Shown: one piece after another, positions 54,844 through 64,000 of the stretch
Position numbering within the stretch: position 1 is the stretch's first letter
Layout: the number at the start of each line of letters is the position of its first letter
Source: CAUUJV01 sp963545565
GTDB taxonomy: Bacteria; Actinomycetota; Actinomycetes; Actinomycetales; Bifidobacteriaceae
Reading direction: 5' to 3'
Length of the DNA: 64,000 nucleotides
NCBI GenBank assembly: GCA_963545565.1
Contig: CAUUJV010000004.1
Location: 1 to 64,000, forward strand
Notes under the pieces: generated by a model
The model's database searches: none
The model's input: the letters and a program-made list of their open reading frames with translations, nothing else
Told to the model about the DNA's origin: nothing
Program-made: the position numbers and the translations under genes

Positions 54844-56154
54844 CTACTGAACATCTGCCGCTGGATACTCAACATCATGAATGTTGTTATCAGGATTTCC
54901 GGCAGTTCCAAAGAGCTCAACCGTAGAGCGCTCAGCATCGATAACGGTGGAAAGACGACGAATACCCTCGGTAATGCGCTCAGGAGTTGGGTAGCAGAAC
55001 GAAAGACGCATATGATCAGCACCCTGACCGTTGTCATAAAAAGCAGTTCCAGATACATATGCAACACGTGCTGTAATTGCGCGCGGAAGCATATCTCGGG
55101 CATCTAGACCCTCTGGAATCTTTAACCAAATATAGAAGCCGCCCTTAGGAACGTTCCATTCGCAATACGGCAAATATTTGCGCAGAGCGGCATCCATAGT
55201 TTCCATGCGCTCTTTATACATACTGCGATAATCGTTGATTTGGTTTTTCCAATCAAAGTTATCCAGATATGTTGTAACAGTCATCTGACTCATATTGGAG
55301 GGGCACAAGATAGCTGATTCGTTTGCTAATACAAGCTTTTGGCGAATCCCAGCTGGTGCGAGCATCCATGCAACGCGCATGCCAGGAGCAATAATTTTAG
55401 AAAAACTACTCAAATAAACAACATTTTGAGCGTCCATAGATCGCAAAGCAGGATAAGTTTTACCTTCGAAGGACAGCAAACCATAAGGGTTATCTTCTAC
55501 AACAAGAACATGATGTCTACGGGCAATTTCAAGAATTTTTGGACGACGTTCAATGCTCAAAGTAACGCCGGCAGGATTATGGAAATTGGGCACAGTGTAA
55601 AGGAACTTAACCTTTTTGCCAGCCTGCTTAGTGGAGATTATCGCTTCTTCAAAGGCTTCAGGAATAAGTCCATCAGCGTCCATATGAGCGTTGACAACCT
55701 CTGCTTGGAAACTCTTAAAAACACCAAGAGCACCAACATAGTTAGGATCTTCGGCAATAATGACGTCGCCAGGGTCGCACATGATTCGTGTGATGAGATC
55801 GAGAGCAGATTGCGAACCGTTGGTAATAACCACATCATCTGGCTGAGCATTAGTGATATGCTCAAGCTCCATAATTTGGAGCACATCTTCACGCAAGTGA
55901 GGGTCGCCCTGCGCACTGCCGTACTGCCAAGCAACTTCACCCTTATCGCGTAGCATTTTGCTTATTAAATCAGAGATTTCATCGAAAGGCATGCGGCCCA
56001 AATAAGGCATGCCACCCGCCAAAGAAACAACCTCCGGGCGACTGGCTACAGCAAAAAGGGCACGAATTTCAGAGGCTCGCATTCCTTCAGCACGGCTCGC
56101 ATAAGAGTCAAACCAAGGATCATTTTTGACAACCTTTGAAGAATTTTGCGACAT
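54844..56154 (-). CDS. PLP-dependent aminotransferase (class I, 2-aminoadipate/MocR-like group)
   Basis: 436 residues. PLP Lys in YLSSFSKIIAPGMRVAW. Other landmarks are VSLAGGMPYLGRMPFDEI, WQYGSAQGDPHLREDVLQIM, VITNGSQSALDLITRIMCDPGDVI, VPNFHNPAGVTLSIERR and VVEDNPYGLLSFEG. The substrate could be an aromatic, branched-chain or aminoadipate amino donor; the family does not settle this. There is no N-terminal helix-turn-helix, so it is an enzyme and not a MocR regulator. It lies between the ddl-like gene and murJ on the same strand with gaps of about 90 and 150 bases. Confidence 0.88.
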   Translation of the reverse strand: MSQNSSKVVKNDPWFDSYASRAEGMRASEIRALFAVASRPEVVSLAGGMPYLGRMPFDEISDLISKMLRDKGEVAWQYGSAQGDPHLREDVLQIMELEHITNAQPDDVVITNGSQSALDLITRIMCDPGDVIIAEDPNYVGALGVFKSFQAEVVNAHMDADGLIPEAFEEAIISTKQAGKKVKFLYTVPNFHNPAGVTLSIERRPKILEIARRHHVLVVEDNPYGLLSFEGKTYPALRSMDAQNVVYLSSFSKIIAPGMRVAWMLAPAGIRQKLVLANESAILCPSNMSQMTVTTYLDNFDWKNQINDYRSMYKERMETMDAALRKYLPYCEWNVPKGGFYIWLKIPEGLDARDMLPRAITARVAYVSGTAFYDNGQGADHMRLSFCYPTPERITEGIRRLSTVIDAERSTVELFGTAGNPDNNIHDVEYPAADVQ

Positions 56155-56303
56155 AATACCTCGATTATTTCTACTTTCCCTAAGCTAATACCTTAGTGGT
56201 TATTGCCGCACAGGGTATTCATTTGCTTAAATCTGCATACTATCTTGAAAGAAATATCTGAAGAAATATCTGAAAGAAACAGAGAATATGCAAAACTCAA
56301 GTA

Positions 56304-59300
56304 TTAATAAAGCTTCACAGAAGTAAAACGTAACGTCTTAATAGTGCTCTGATATGAAACCCAGATAATGATTTTGTCTGTGGTAACAGGCTTTCGTAAT
56401 GTAACGGATGCTGAACCGCTCGTTGACAAAGTCAAAGATGCTAATGGATAACCATTAGTTGGTGCAGAAGTGTCATTCCCCGCGTAAATTAAAGCTGCTG
56501 AACCGCTCGTAGTGGTGGTAGTTAAATCTATACGTGAAATGGTCTGTGCACTGGCAAGAGTGATATACAACCCATAACCTCGTGCCGTGCTCGATGAACT
56601 ACTGAAGAACTTCATAGCAGAAGGTGTTATCGCAGTGGTATTACCTGTTGCATACGGTGTAGGAACAGAGGAAACTGCGCGATCGTTCCCAGACATAATA
56701 GACTTCGTGATAGCAGTTGAGCTACCTGAGTTGCTTGAGCTGTTACTAGAACTTGTGGCACTTGCAGAGGCTGTTGCTGTTGACTTCTTCTTAGTTTTTT
56801 TCTTGGATGATTTTGTGGAGCTTGCGCTGCTGCTTGCTGAAGAATCAGATGAGCTTGAAGAAGTATTTGTAGAAGAATCTGCAGAAGAACCTGTAGAGGT
56901 AGAGCTGCTTGAACTATCACTAGAACTATTGCTACCAGGGAAGCGAACTTTAGAGGATTCAAGAGTTGACCACGGATCAGCAGAGCCAGAACCGGAAGAG
57001 GATCCAGTAAGGCCAAGATTCATTGCTGCTGCAGCCAAGACGCCAATAAGCACAACGCCCACAATAACAATGGAAATAGTTCTATTGCGGGTAACTCGGC
57101 TGCGGCTGTTAGGATTCTTTTTCTTATTTTGTGTCTTAGCCTGTGCAGAGTTATTCCGTACGGAATTATCCTTTACAGAATTACCGTCTGTGGAGCTCGC
57201 TGCATTAGCTGAATTTGATTGAGTTCCAGATTTTATAAAGCGACTTGAAGTATTTGAACTCCCATAAGACCCAGAAGAAGAGTTTGCGTCACTCGTTGAT
57301 TGTTCTACTTGAGTAGCGTCAGGAGAGAAGCTTGGTGGAACACTTTGAGACTGCGCTTTTTGTTGTGGCTGTGCGGCAGCACCTGCAGCATTAGAGTTTT
57401 TCTGAGTGAATACAGCCTGCTGGCTTGCTTGAGAAGCAGTATTATTGCTTCGAGCTCGAACGGCATTGATATCAATAGCATCAGTAAATCCAGATGTTTC
57501 ATCGGGAACTATGAAGGCAGAAGGATCATATGCAGGAATTTCCTTCCTTTCACCTTCGTAGTCTTCAAACGCTTTGAACATGTCATCGCCGTCAGAATTT
57601 GCAATAACAATGTCATCATTACTATGGAAAATTAGCTCATTTGTTTTCCACTCAGGATGCTCATGAGGAGTGGTCTGTGCAGCGGAAGAGGATATGAATT
57701 CCTTAGGAATCTCAGCAATATGACTGTTCTCGACTGGCTCATCAATAAGAACTTGCTCGATAGAGTTAGCGCCGCGTGCTTCGCTGAGCATAATATCTGA
57801 GTTACTTAAATCAGAAATAGATTTCCATGAGCCAAGAAGCACTTCAAATTCAAGCAAAGTAGCCATCGGAATTGGAGTAGAAGAATCATTGGCATCATTG
57901 GTAGAGCGTAAACCAAGCGCACGAGAACAGATCGTTACAAATTCTGAAGGAGTGTCAGACCGGCTTGCGAGGAGCGATTGCGCAGTGGGGTTATCTTGTG
58001 GAATATAGTGCATTCCAGTAATGAGCTGATAAAGGACTACTGCAATTTGACGTACAGCAAGCTCTTCGCCATCAGGAAGATTTTCACCAAATCTCGTTAC
58101 TGCAGGTTGCGTAAGAACAGCGGACACAGGAAAATCAGTGACAGTAACAGAATTCTTAGATAGACGAATAACAGCATCAGTAATAGAGTGATGCATAAAT
58201 TCACCAGATTTAAGAGATTGAGCTGCCCGAACGACTTCACCAATAATAGTGCGAATAGCATCAATGCTCAAAGATGCTGAGGTGTAGTGAGCGAGATAAT
58301 CACGCAGACTAATACCGGAATCTAGGTCACTTACAACAATTGCAGCATTGTCACTATAGCGAATTTGGCGCACTGCTGTGAAATAACGGTTACGAGAAAG
58401 AACGAGAGACGAAGCGCTGCTGCTAATCCTGTCAAGCAAAGAGGTATTTGTTACCACAAAAAGCTGATACTTTTGGTCAAGAGCTTTATCTTGTGCAATC
58501 CACGCTGCAATACCAGGTTCTGAACGCAGCTGTTTGACCAGCTCATAGCGATCAAGGAGGGTAGTTCCTGGCTCAAGTTCCATGTTGTCTCTCTTGTGTT
58601 CAATCTTGCCCGATTGTATCGGAACGCTTGATGTCATTTTATAAACTGGTATGGCTGATAATTCAGAATTATTCTTGGAATTTTCAGAATTTGAAGAATC
58701 AGAGGAATTTGAGGAATTTGAAGACACTGGCATTTTGATATTGGCAGAATCAGCATCGTTATATTTAAAGTTCGTAGATTCTGAGCCTTTAGAATTGGAA
58801 ATTTTGGCGTTATTGTCAGATTTATTACTGCTATTTGACTGTGCTGCATCAAGAATTTTTTTACCGAAACCAAATCGTGAAAGATGCAAACGATTAACAA
58901 GCATCGCAGCTACTGAAGTGAGTTCTTGAGTGCGCAGAACAAAGAGTACGCCGAAATAAATTATTGCCGCAATAATCGCCACAACCACACAAATGAGTAA
59001 GGAAGTAATCCATCCCATAGTGACAACGCCATTTTCTGTGGGTAAGTGAAGTATGCGAACGAGCAAGGTGTATGCAGCCTTACTTACGAACCATGTTGCA
59101 GCACCAGCGGCAAGGCTTTTAACAGCTAAGATAAGGATTCGCTTTACATCAACATTGTGATTGAAATGACGAACTGACAAGAGCCAGAAAAGCACAGGAA
59201 GAGCAATAACATAGCCAATTGTGCTTGATAAGCCAATTGATGTTACCCATGTTGCAGGAGAGAAGAAGTGCACAAGAATCATCAAGACAACAACCATGAT

Positions 59301-60524
59301 GCTGTTCTGCAAAAGAGCAAACATGAATGGTGAGCGGCCATCTTCGAAGGCATAGAAAGTACGCTGAATAAGCAAGAATACAGAAATCATGACTAAATTC
59401 AGCGATAGCGTAATCAAAGGATACGAAATCAAATGAATTTCTGAGGCTGAGACGGAAGGCAAAAGTGCTTTAATGATCGGCACAGGAATCGCAATCAAGA
59501 CCGCAGTGCAGAAGGTCAACAATAAAATAACATTGCGGATTGCCCCACTTAAAGTTTCTCGCATAGAGTCGATGTCGTTGTCAGCACTATATCGAGAAAG
59601 CTGAGGAAAAATGGCTGTTGCTAGTGATACTGCAATCAGTGAATACGGGAGAATATAAATGGAATATGCATTCTGGTACGTGCCGTTGCCAGCAATGCCA
59701 TAGAGATCGTTGCCTTGTAAAGGTGCGCCATTAGCAATACGTGCAGTAATAATGCCTACAATCTGGTTGACGGCCACAATCCCCAAGCTCCACACAGCTA
59801 CGGTGCCCATGGAGCGAAGCCCGATGCCATGAATGCCCCATCGCCAGTGGAAACGGTAACCTGTGCGCAGCATCGGAGTGAAGAGAACAAGGGCTTGGAA
59901 GGCAACGCCGAGAGTCCACATGCCCGCAATCATGCCTGTGCGTGGAATAGTCCAGAAAGATAATTTAGCGTGTGAAACATTGCCAAACATTGCAATGAAT
60001 ATGCCGAAGCCGATGCAGCTAATCACATTTGCGCCAGTGGAACTCCACGCATATGCCCCAAAGTGACCTTGAGCAGCGAGAATCTGCCCCAAAATCGTGT
60101 ACAAACCATAGAAGAAAATCTGTGGCATACACCACAGCGTAAAACTATCAACAAGTGCCTGCTGACTTGCCGACCAGCTCGAATCCAAATAGAGAGTAGT
60201 CAGAAGATGAGTTCCCAGCATCATCACAACCATTACGCCCGCAAGCAATGTGATAGAAAGCGTGATGAGCTTATCGAGATTTTGGCTCGCATTTTTGTTC
60301 TTTAGCGTTCGCACGATCTGAGGGACGAGCACGGCGTTAAAGATGCCGCCAGATAGCAAAGTAAAAAGTACTTGCGGAATCATGGAGCCAGTTTGATATG
60401 CGTTTGCAGCAATACCAGTGGTTCCAATTGCAGCTGCAAGAAGAATAGTCCTAATTTGGCCAGTGAGTCGTGAGGCTAAAGTGCCTGAGGCCATAATTAC
60501 TGAATTGCGCCCCACAGAACTCAT
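56304..60524 (-). CDS. murJ: MurJ/MviN lipid II flippase fused to pseudokinase and extracellular domain
   Basis: Flips lipid II for peptidoglycan growth. 1406 residues. The MurJ part (about 1-550) has 14-15 membrane segments, beginning SVIMASGTLASRLTGQIRTILLAAAIG. A Ser/Asn-rich linker leads to a kinase-like domain (about 648-900: LEPGTTLLDRYELVKQL, IVVSDLDSGISLRDYLAHY, LKSGEFMHHSITDAVIRLS) that lacks a clear HRD/DFG catalytic pair, hence pseudokinase. A long disordered part, one membrane segment (about 1145-1168, ISIVIVGVVLIGVLAAAAMNLGL), a Ser/Thr-rich stalk and an outer beta-domain (about 1290-1406) follow. The layout matches mycobacterial MviN. It overlaps the DUF6049 gene by 4 bases. Confidence 0.95.
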   Translation of the reverse strand: MSSVGRNSVIMASGTLASRLTGQIRTILLAAAIGTTGIAANAYQTGSMIPQVLFTLLSGGIFNAVLVPQIVRTLKNKNASQNLDKLITLSITLLAGVMVVMMLGTHLLTTLYLDSSWSASQQALVDSFTLWCMPQIFFYGLYTILGQILAAQGHFGAYAWSSTGANVISCIGFGIFIAMFGNVSHAKLSFWTIPRTGMIAGMWTLGVAFQALVLFTPMLRTGYRFHWRWGIHGIGLRSMGTVAVWSLGIVAVNQIVGIITARIANGAPLQGNDLYGIAGNGTYQNAYSIYILPYSLIAVSLATAIFPQLSRYSADNDIDSMRETLSGAIRNVILLLTFCTAVLIAIPVPIIKALLPSVSASEIHLISYPLITLSLNLVMISVFLLIQRTFYAFEDGRSPFMFALLQNSIMVVVLMILVHFFSPATWVTSIGLSSTIGYVIALPVLFWLLSVRHFNHNVDVKRILILAVKSLAAGAATWFVSKAAYTLLVRILHLPTENGVVTMGWITSLLICVVVAIIAAIIYFGVLFVLRTQELTSVAAMLVNRLHLSRFGFGKKILDAAQSNSSNKSDNNAKISNSKGSESTNFKYNDADSANIKMPVSSNSSNSSDSSNSENSKNNSELSAIPVYKMTSSVPIQSGKIEHKRDNMELEPGTTLLDRYELVKQLRSEPGIAAWIAQDKALDQKYQLFVVTNTSLLDRISSSASSLVLSRNRYFTAVRQIRYSDNAAIVVSDLDSGISLRDYLAHYTSASLSIDAIRTIIGEVVRAAQSLKSGEFMHHSITDAVIRLSKNSVTVTDFPVSAVLTQPAVTRFGENLPDGEELAVRQIAVVLYQLITGMHYIPQDNPTAQSLLASRSDTPSEFVTICSRALGLRSTNDANDSSTPIPMATLLEFEVLLGSWKSISDLSNSDIMLSEARGANSIEQVLIDEPVENSHIAEIPKEFISSSAAQTTPHEHPEWKTNELIFHSNDDIVIANSDGDDMFKAFEDYEGERKEIPAYDPSAFIVPDETSGFTDAIDINAVRARSNNTASQASQQAVFTQKNSNAAGAAAQPQQKAQSQSVPPSFSPDATQVEQSTSDANSSSGSYGSSNTSSRFIKSGTQSNSANAASSTDGNSVKDNSVRNNSAQAKTQNKKKNPNSRSRVTRNRTISIVIVGVVLIGVLAAAAMNLGLTGSSSGSGSADPWSTLESSKVRFPGSNSSSDSSSSSTSTGSSADSSTNTSSSSSDSSASSSASSTKSSKKKTKKKSTATASASATSSSNSSSNSGSSTAITKSIMSGNDRAVSSVPTPYATGNTTAITPSAMKFFSSSSSTARGYGLYITLASAQTISRIDLTTTTTSGSAALIYAGNDTSAPTNGYPLASLTLSTSGSASVTLRKPVTTDKIIIWVSYQSTIKTLRFTSVKLY

Positions 60525-62917
60525 GAATCTGAATCTTTCTCTTCTCGTTGAATTTGTTTACGTGCACCAAGCACACCAAGCACAATAGCCACAGCAAAAA
60601 TTACGTATCCAATTTTGTCATTGATGTGGAATTGACTATTGATATTCATTGTGCAAACAGAGCCAAAAACAGCCTTATGGGAGTCCATCAGCTGGGTTTT
60701 CACGCTGCTCTTCCAGCCATTGGTAGTTTGAGCTGCCAAAGTAACTTGTTGCTGAGAATATGCGCGCACGGTAATAGGGTCAGCGGATTGCACATTTATG
60801 CCATCTGCCGTGGTGGAATTACCGTCCTTCACGGATACACCCACTTTGATATCAAAGGGGAGCGTGCTTGTGATTGTTACGGGGATGCTCGCACTATTAC
60901 TCACAATAGTGATACTGTTAGGAACGCTAAGGGTTATACTCTTATAGAGTGCTGTGATTTCAGCTGTTGCTGCCACGCTCATACTCTTGCGAACTTGGGC
61001 CACAGAGCTAACCGACTGAATAGCGTAAGTATTGTGCATGAGATGCAGCACATACATCCAATCGCTTGCTTTGCCTTCGCGCAAAGGCGCAGTCTGCTCA
61101 GACGCTTCCGGGGCATCATCTTGCAATGTTCCAGCTTTGTTGCCTGTATCAGAGTTTTGTTCAGAATCTGGAAGAAGAATATTGCTTTCAAAATTATTCA
61201 GCTGTGATTTTGACTTGGAAAGCACGGTGATAAGACCAGCAAGGGACTCTCGATACTCAGAGTTTATTCCTGACACTGCATTGACTAAATCCGTGGCATC
61301 TTGACCAGTTACTGTAGACGCCTGACTGATCAGGGAAGAAAGATCTGACTGATTAATCCATGTGGCAGAATCGAGTTGAGCCAAAAGTTGCTGTAGATAT
61401 GTGTAATTACTTGAAGATTTTTGACTTTGCGAGCTCTTTTGTAAGTTTTGCAGAGCAACAAGTACAGTGCGCTGAGTGTATGGTGCTTGAGACTGATAAA
61501 AGGCACTTTGGGCAATAAATCGCGCGATCCTGCCCGATTCAGTGGTCTCGCCGTCACTTGCTTTAGATGTTGCCTTGTTAAGAGCAAGCTTTGTAAGCAC
61601 TTTTTGCACCGGAAGAATAGTAATGTCACCGTGATTCGTTGAAGCTGTGATTTTTTCAGTACTCAAAACAGAAGGAGAATTGCTGTATCCCGTTGTGGCG
61701 ATGACTGTGGTATAGCCTAATTCGCGGGCATAATCTAGGGCAGAAGCCGTCCATGCTGCTTGAGTTTGCATAGCGATGCTTGTAGTTGCTGATTGACTTT
61801 CTGATTGAGCTGCTGCCTGAGTTGATGAAGTATTCCTGCGGTCTTGATATATCTTCTGTGCTTGGCCTTCGTTATATTGCTCTGCAGAAATTCCAGTTGA
61901 AGACCAATTTAGAGATGAAGTAGTTTGACCAATTGCAGCAAGATCAATGGTATAAGGCTGCATAATTGCTGTTGCTTCACCATAAATCTGCGCCGAAGAT
62001 GGGTCTTCAATAGTTTGGATAGAGCTGTGCGCTGCCACAAGTCGTGCAATAACATTTGCTTGCGCTGTTACGTTAGAGCTAAGTGACGTAAAAATTCGTG
62101 AACTACTTGCCTGAGTGATGCTGCTACGTGAAAGAGTGCTTCTTCCGTTGATGATTGATGCACGTGTTGATGATTTTGCGTGGGAGTAAGTGCTTGCTGA
62201 AACAGGCAAAACAAGCACCATATTGAGTGCAGGAGTTTGCGCTGTGTTGACGTCTGCATTTGTGCGAGTCACGAAAGTGTGGATCGAAGCAATAACGCTA
62301 GAGAATTGCGCTGTACTGCGAGAAACAGAGCCTTCGCTATATGTGACCAGAATTGGGCGAGCACCCCATGTGGTCATTGCCGATAAGGTCGAATCGTCAG
62401 CAGAAGCAGAGATTGTAATCGTTTGAGAGTCACCAGGAGCTAAAGTATTAACTTCAGCTGTTCCAATGCGTTGATTTGTAGGGATTCGGCGATTTCCCTC
62501 AGCCCATGATTGAATATCCGAACTAGTAGAGAAAGAATAACGTGTATTCGTATAAATACCAACGATTCCTTGGCTAATAGTGTTATCAGTGTTGTTTGTG
62601 ACTGTGAGTTTGGCTTTATAGCCAGACGTTGATGAGAGAATGGATGTTTGAGAATTAAACGATATAGTAACTTTTTTCTGAGAGCCTTGTGCCGAAGCTG
62701 CTTCAATAGCTTGGTTCGCAGTCTGATTTTCAGATGAACTACCCGTTGAATTATCTGTTGCTGCATAAGCAGTTTGGGAAGAAAAAAGACTGCTAAAAGA
62801 ATCAAAATTGAACGTAGAAAGACTCGCGCAGACCAAAGCAATCGAAGCGAGTGTAGACACTACGACGATAAGAGTGTGAAGAGTACGAACAGTATGAAGC
62901 GAACGGTGTTTATTCAT
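60521..62917 (-). CDS. DUF6049-type secreted membrane protein
   Basis: 798 residues from ATG 62917, which overlaps the NUDIX stop; the frame extends 16 codons more. A signal peptide ends near AYA (about 52). A large extracellular part is Ser/Thr/Gln-rich, with SFNSQTSILSSTSGYKAKLTVTNN and VPNSITIVSNSASIPVTITSTLPFDIKV. One C-terminal membrane segment follows (IGYVIFAVAIVLGVLGARK). In Actinobacteria a protein of this kind lies between the NUDIX gene and murJ; its function is unknown, but the linkage points to cell-envelope assembly. It is translationally coupled to murJ (ATGA overlap). Confidence 0.85.
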   Translation of the reverse strand: MNKHRSLHTVRTLHTLIVVVSTLASIALVCASLSTFNFDSFSSLFSSQTAYAATDNSTGSSSENQTANQAIEAASAQGSQKKVTISFNSQTSILSSTSGYKAKLTVTNNTDNTISQGIVGIYTNTRYSFSTSSDIQSWAEGNRRIPTNQRIGTAEVNTLAPGDSQTITISASADDSTLSAMTTWGARPILVTYSEGSVSRSTAQFSSVIASIHTFVTRTNADVNTAQTPALNMVLVLPVSASTYSHAKSSTRASIINGRSTLSRSSITQASSSRIFTSLSSNVTAQANVIARLVAAHSSIQTIEDPSSAQIYGEATAIMQPYTIDLAAIGQTTSSLNWSSTGISAEQYNEGQAQKIYQDRRNTSSTQAAAQSESQSATTSIAMQTQAAWTASALDYARELGYTTVIATTGYSNSPSVLSTEKITASTNHGDITILPVQKVLTKLALNKATSKASDGETTESGRIARFIAQSAFYQSQAPYTQRTVLVALQNLQKSSQSQKSSSNYTYLQQLLAQLDSATWINQSDLSSLISQASTVTGQDATDLVNAVSGINSEYRESLAGLITVLSKSKSQLNNFESNILLPDSEQNSDTGNKAGTLQDDAPEASEQTAPLREGKASDWMYVLHLMHNTYAIQSVSSVAQVRKSMSVAATAEITALYKSITLSVPNSITIVSNSASIPVTITSTLPFDIKVGVSVKDGNSTTADGINVQSADPITVRAYSQQQVTLAAQTTNGWKSSVKTQLMDSHKAVFGSVCTMNINSQFHINDKIGYVIFAVAIVLGVLGARKQIQREEKDSDS

Positions 62918-63773
62918 GCTTCTTCTTGTATTTCCTAGCGTAGAGCCATACAATCCTACGCTCATTTGGGTAACTTAGAACGTCGCAGAGATCATCAAAT
63001 TTAACCCAGATGGCGTCTTCTGCCTCATGATCAGGGTCTCCTTCAACGGTGAGTTCTCCTCCTGTTTGACGAAGCGCATAGTGGTGCACAAGCTTGTGGA
63101 TACGTTGTGTGTTGCCAGTAAACCAGTAATCAATGGTGGCTATAGAGCTAACGACCTCCCCTAAAATTCCGGTTTCTTCGTGAACTTCGCGTACAGCTGT
63201 TTCTTCAGGAGTTTCGCCTTTTTCAATGTGACCTTTCGGCAGGCACCACTCCAAATGCCCAGAACGGGAGTGACGAGCAATAATTGCAACGCGGTCTTGG
63301 TTGTCAAAAATCAATCCACCAGCTGAGTATTCACGCACTACAGGAAGATCATGAGAATTTAAGGAAGCAAAAGTAGTGCGATTTTCTTCACGCTTACGAG
63401 CCATGATTGCGGGGGTTGGTGTAGGAGCGAGTGAATCTGCAAGCTCTGAAGAAGCTGATACATCTTCAGAATCGTCTGTATTTATATCCGGGTTCGCAGT
63501 GGCATCTGTATCTGTGCTATCAATTTCTGTTTCACTGCCTTGCGTTGTCTCAATATCTACGCGAATGCGCACTGTAGTTTTGGTTTTAGATTGAGAGTGA
63601 GGCGTTTCAGAACTGTAAAGAGGCTCTCCTTGTGAGGTGTAATAAGCTTCTGCGTAATAATGCTGAGTGTGCGCGGAATCGTCCGAGTCGCTCACTTCAC
63701 GCAGAATTTGGGCATACTGCGGGTGTGAAGTGGCGCGTTTAATCATTCGCGCAATATCTCCCGGAGTTGTCAT
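62910..63773 (-). CDS. NUDIX hydrolase
   Basis: Cleaves nucleoside diphosphate-linked compounds. 287 residues. Nudix box GHIEKGETPEETAVREVHEETG (181-202) with LEWCLPKGHIEKG before it. The first 125 residues are Thr/Asp/Ser-rich and unmatched, making it twice the size of a typical single-domain Nudix. The neighbour pattern (pcnA - NUDIX - DUF6049 - murJ) equals that of mycobacterial mutT4. Its stop overlaps the next start, so the three minus-strand genes form one coupled operon. Substrate not predictable. Confidence 0.9.
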   Translation of the reverse strand: MTTPGDIARMIKRATSHPQYAQILREVSDSDDSAHTQHYYAEAYYTSQGEPLYSSETPHSQSKTKTTVRIRVDIETTQGSETEIDSTDTDATANPDINTDDSEDVSASSELADSLAPTPTPAIMARKREENRTTFASLNSHDLPVVREYSAGGLIFDNQDRVAIIARHSRSGHLEWCLPKGHIEKGETPEETAVREVHEETGILGEVVSSIATIDYWFTGNTQRIHKLVHHYALRQTGGELTVEGDPDHEAEDAIWVKFDDLCDVLSYPNERRIVWLYARKYKKKHE

Positions 63774-63861
63774 ACTTCTACTTTACGTAATTTATTGTGC
63801 AGGTGGGGTAACGGTACACTAGAATCCTCTATGTTACCGTAAAGGCAAGAAAGGTCCGGAT

Positions 63862-64000
63862 ATGAATTTTAGTGTCTCTCCTGTGGCGCTTGAGCTTGGT
63901 CGCATTTTTCAAGATGCTGGTTATGAGCTTGCGCTAGTTGGAGGCCCGGTTCGTGACCTTATGCTTAGCCGAGACGCACACGATTTAGATTTTTGCACGT
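63862..64000 (+). CDS. cca: CCA-adding tRNA nucleotidyltransferase, 5' part
   Basis: Runs off the right edge after 46 codons. It starts MNFSVSPVALELGRIFQDAG and reaches the nucleotidyltransferase motif LVGGPVRDLMLSRDAHDLDF, with the catalytic Asp pair in DLDF. The typical family motif is GGxVRD..LG....DxD. Adds or repairs the 3' CCA of tRNA. The divergent NUDIX gene is the usual actinobacterial neighbour. AAGGTCCGG lies upstream of ATG. Confidence 0.9.
   Translation, partial: MNFSVSPVALELGRIFQDAGYELALVGGPVRDLMLSRDAHDLDFCT

Noticed and set aside
56587..57222. 211-residue acidic plus-strand frame (Glu/Leu/Val repeats)
   Set aside because: Mirror image of the Ser-rich stalk codons of the murJ fusion; composition alone explains it.
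1..64000. Search for insertion sequences, prophage or integrase
   Set aside because: No transposase, integrase or phage structural protein is encoded, and no long flanking repeats were seen.

Overview
The window spans the replication origin of a low-G+C actinobacterium, most likely a member of the Bifidobacteriaceae (Gardnerella/Alloscardovia/Bifidobacterium relatives). The evidence is gene order and content: dnaA-dnaN-recF-dciA-gyrB-gyrA-DUF3566 runs left of the origin. On the right are rpmH-rnpA-yidD-yidC-khpB-rsmG-parA-parB, then trxB, a MurJ fused to a pseudokinase domain, a DUF6049-type protein, a NUDIX hydrolase and a CCA-adding enzyme. This is the classic actinobacterial origin neighbourhood. 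The base composition looks to be in the low-to-mid 40s % G+C by eye, and the left half is full of bifidobacterial-type glycosidases. Genus and species cannot be fixed from the sequence alone.

Region 1 (1-26.9 kb) is accessory carbohydrate and surface biology. It opens with the N-terminal part of a Cna-B-type surface protein whose signal-peptide codons carry a run of nine G. The run leaves the gene out of frame, and one extra G would restore a long open frame, so this looks like an ON/OFF contingency switch. Next come a decayed GH3 beta-glucosidase, an intact cytoplasmic GH3, a GH42 beta-galactosidase, a GH30 hydrolase and a divergent MFS sugar transporter. A tandem pair of membrane-anchored proteins, probably beta-helices, and a GH51 arabinofuranosidase follow. 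Three similar inverted repeats (CTAC-N6-GTAG type) sit upstream of GH30/GH42, the MFS gene and GH51. A TetR-family gene lies downstream of GH51, so a small sugar regulon is plausible. After that come a GT2 glycosyltransferase, a GtrA-like membrane protein translationally coupled to a second intact GH3, and a membrane-anchored GH3 with inverted domain order.

Region 2 (26.9-34.9 kb) carries a ChvE/MmsAB-type monosaccharide ABC importer on the minus strand. It diverges from a ROK regulator, an extra single-domain sugar ABC ATPase and a small membrane protein. Two palindromes lie in the shared promoter region. Several small membrane proteins follow, including a DUF2335-like gene that overlaps another reading frame.

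Region 3 (34.9-46.4 kb) is the replication core. DnaA-box clusters lie on both sides of dnaA (43.67-43.91 kb and 45.84-46.04 kb), a bipartite oriC layout.

Region 4 (46.2-64 kb) holds membrane-protein insertion, ribosome and RNA maturation, and chromosome segregation genes. There are five identical parS sites, three of them inside parA and parB coding sequence and all read in the same frame as Asp-Val-Ser-Arg-Glu-Thr-Ser. A minus-strand cluster (trxB, ddl-like, aminotransferase, murJ fusion, DUF6049, NUDIX) runs toward the origin, and the start of the CCA-adding enzyme closes the window. I saw no rRNA, tRNA, CRISPR array, insertion sequence or prophage.
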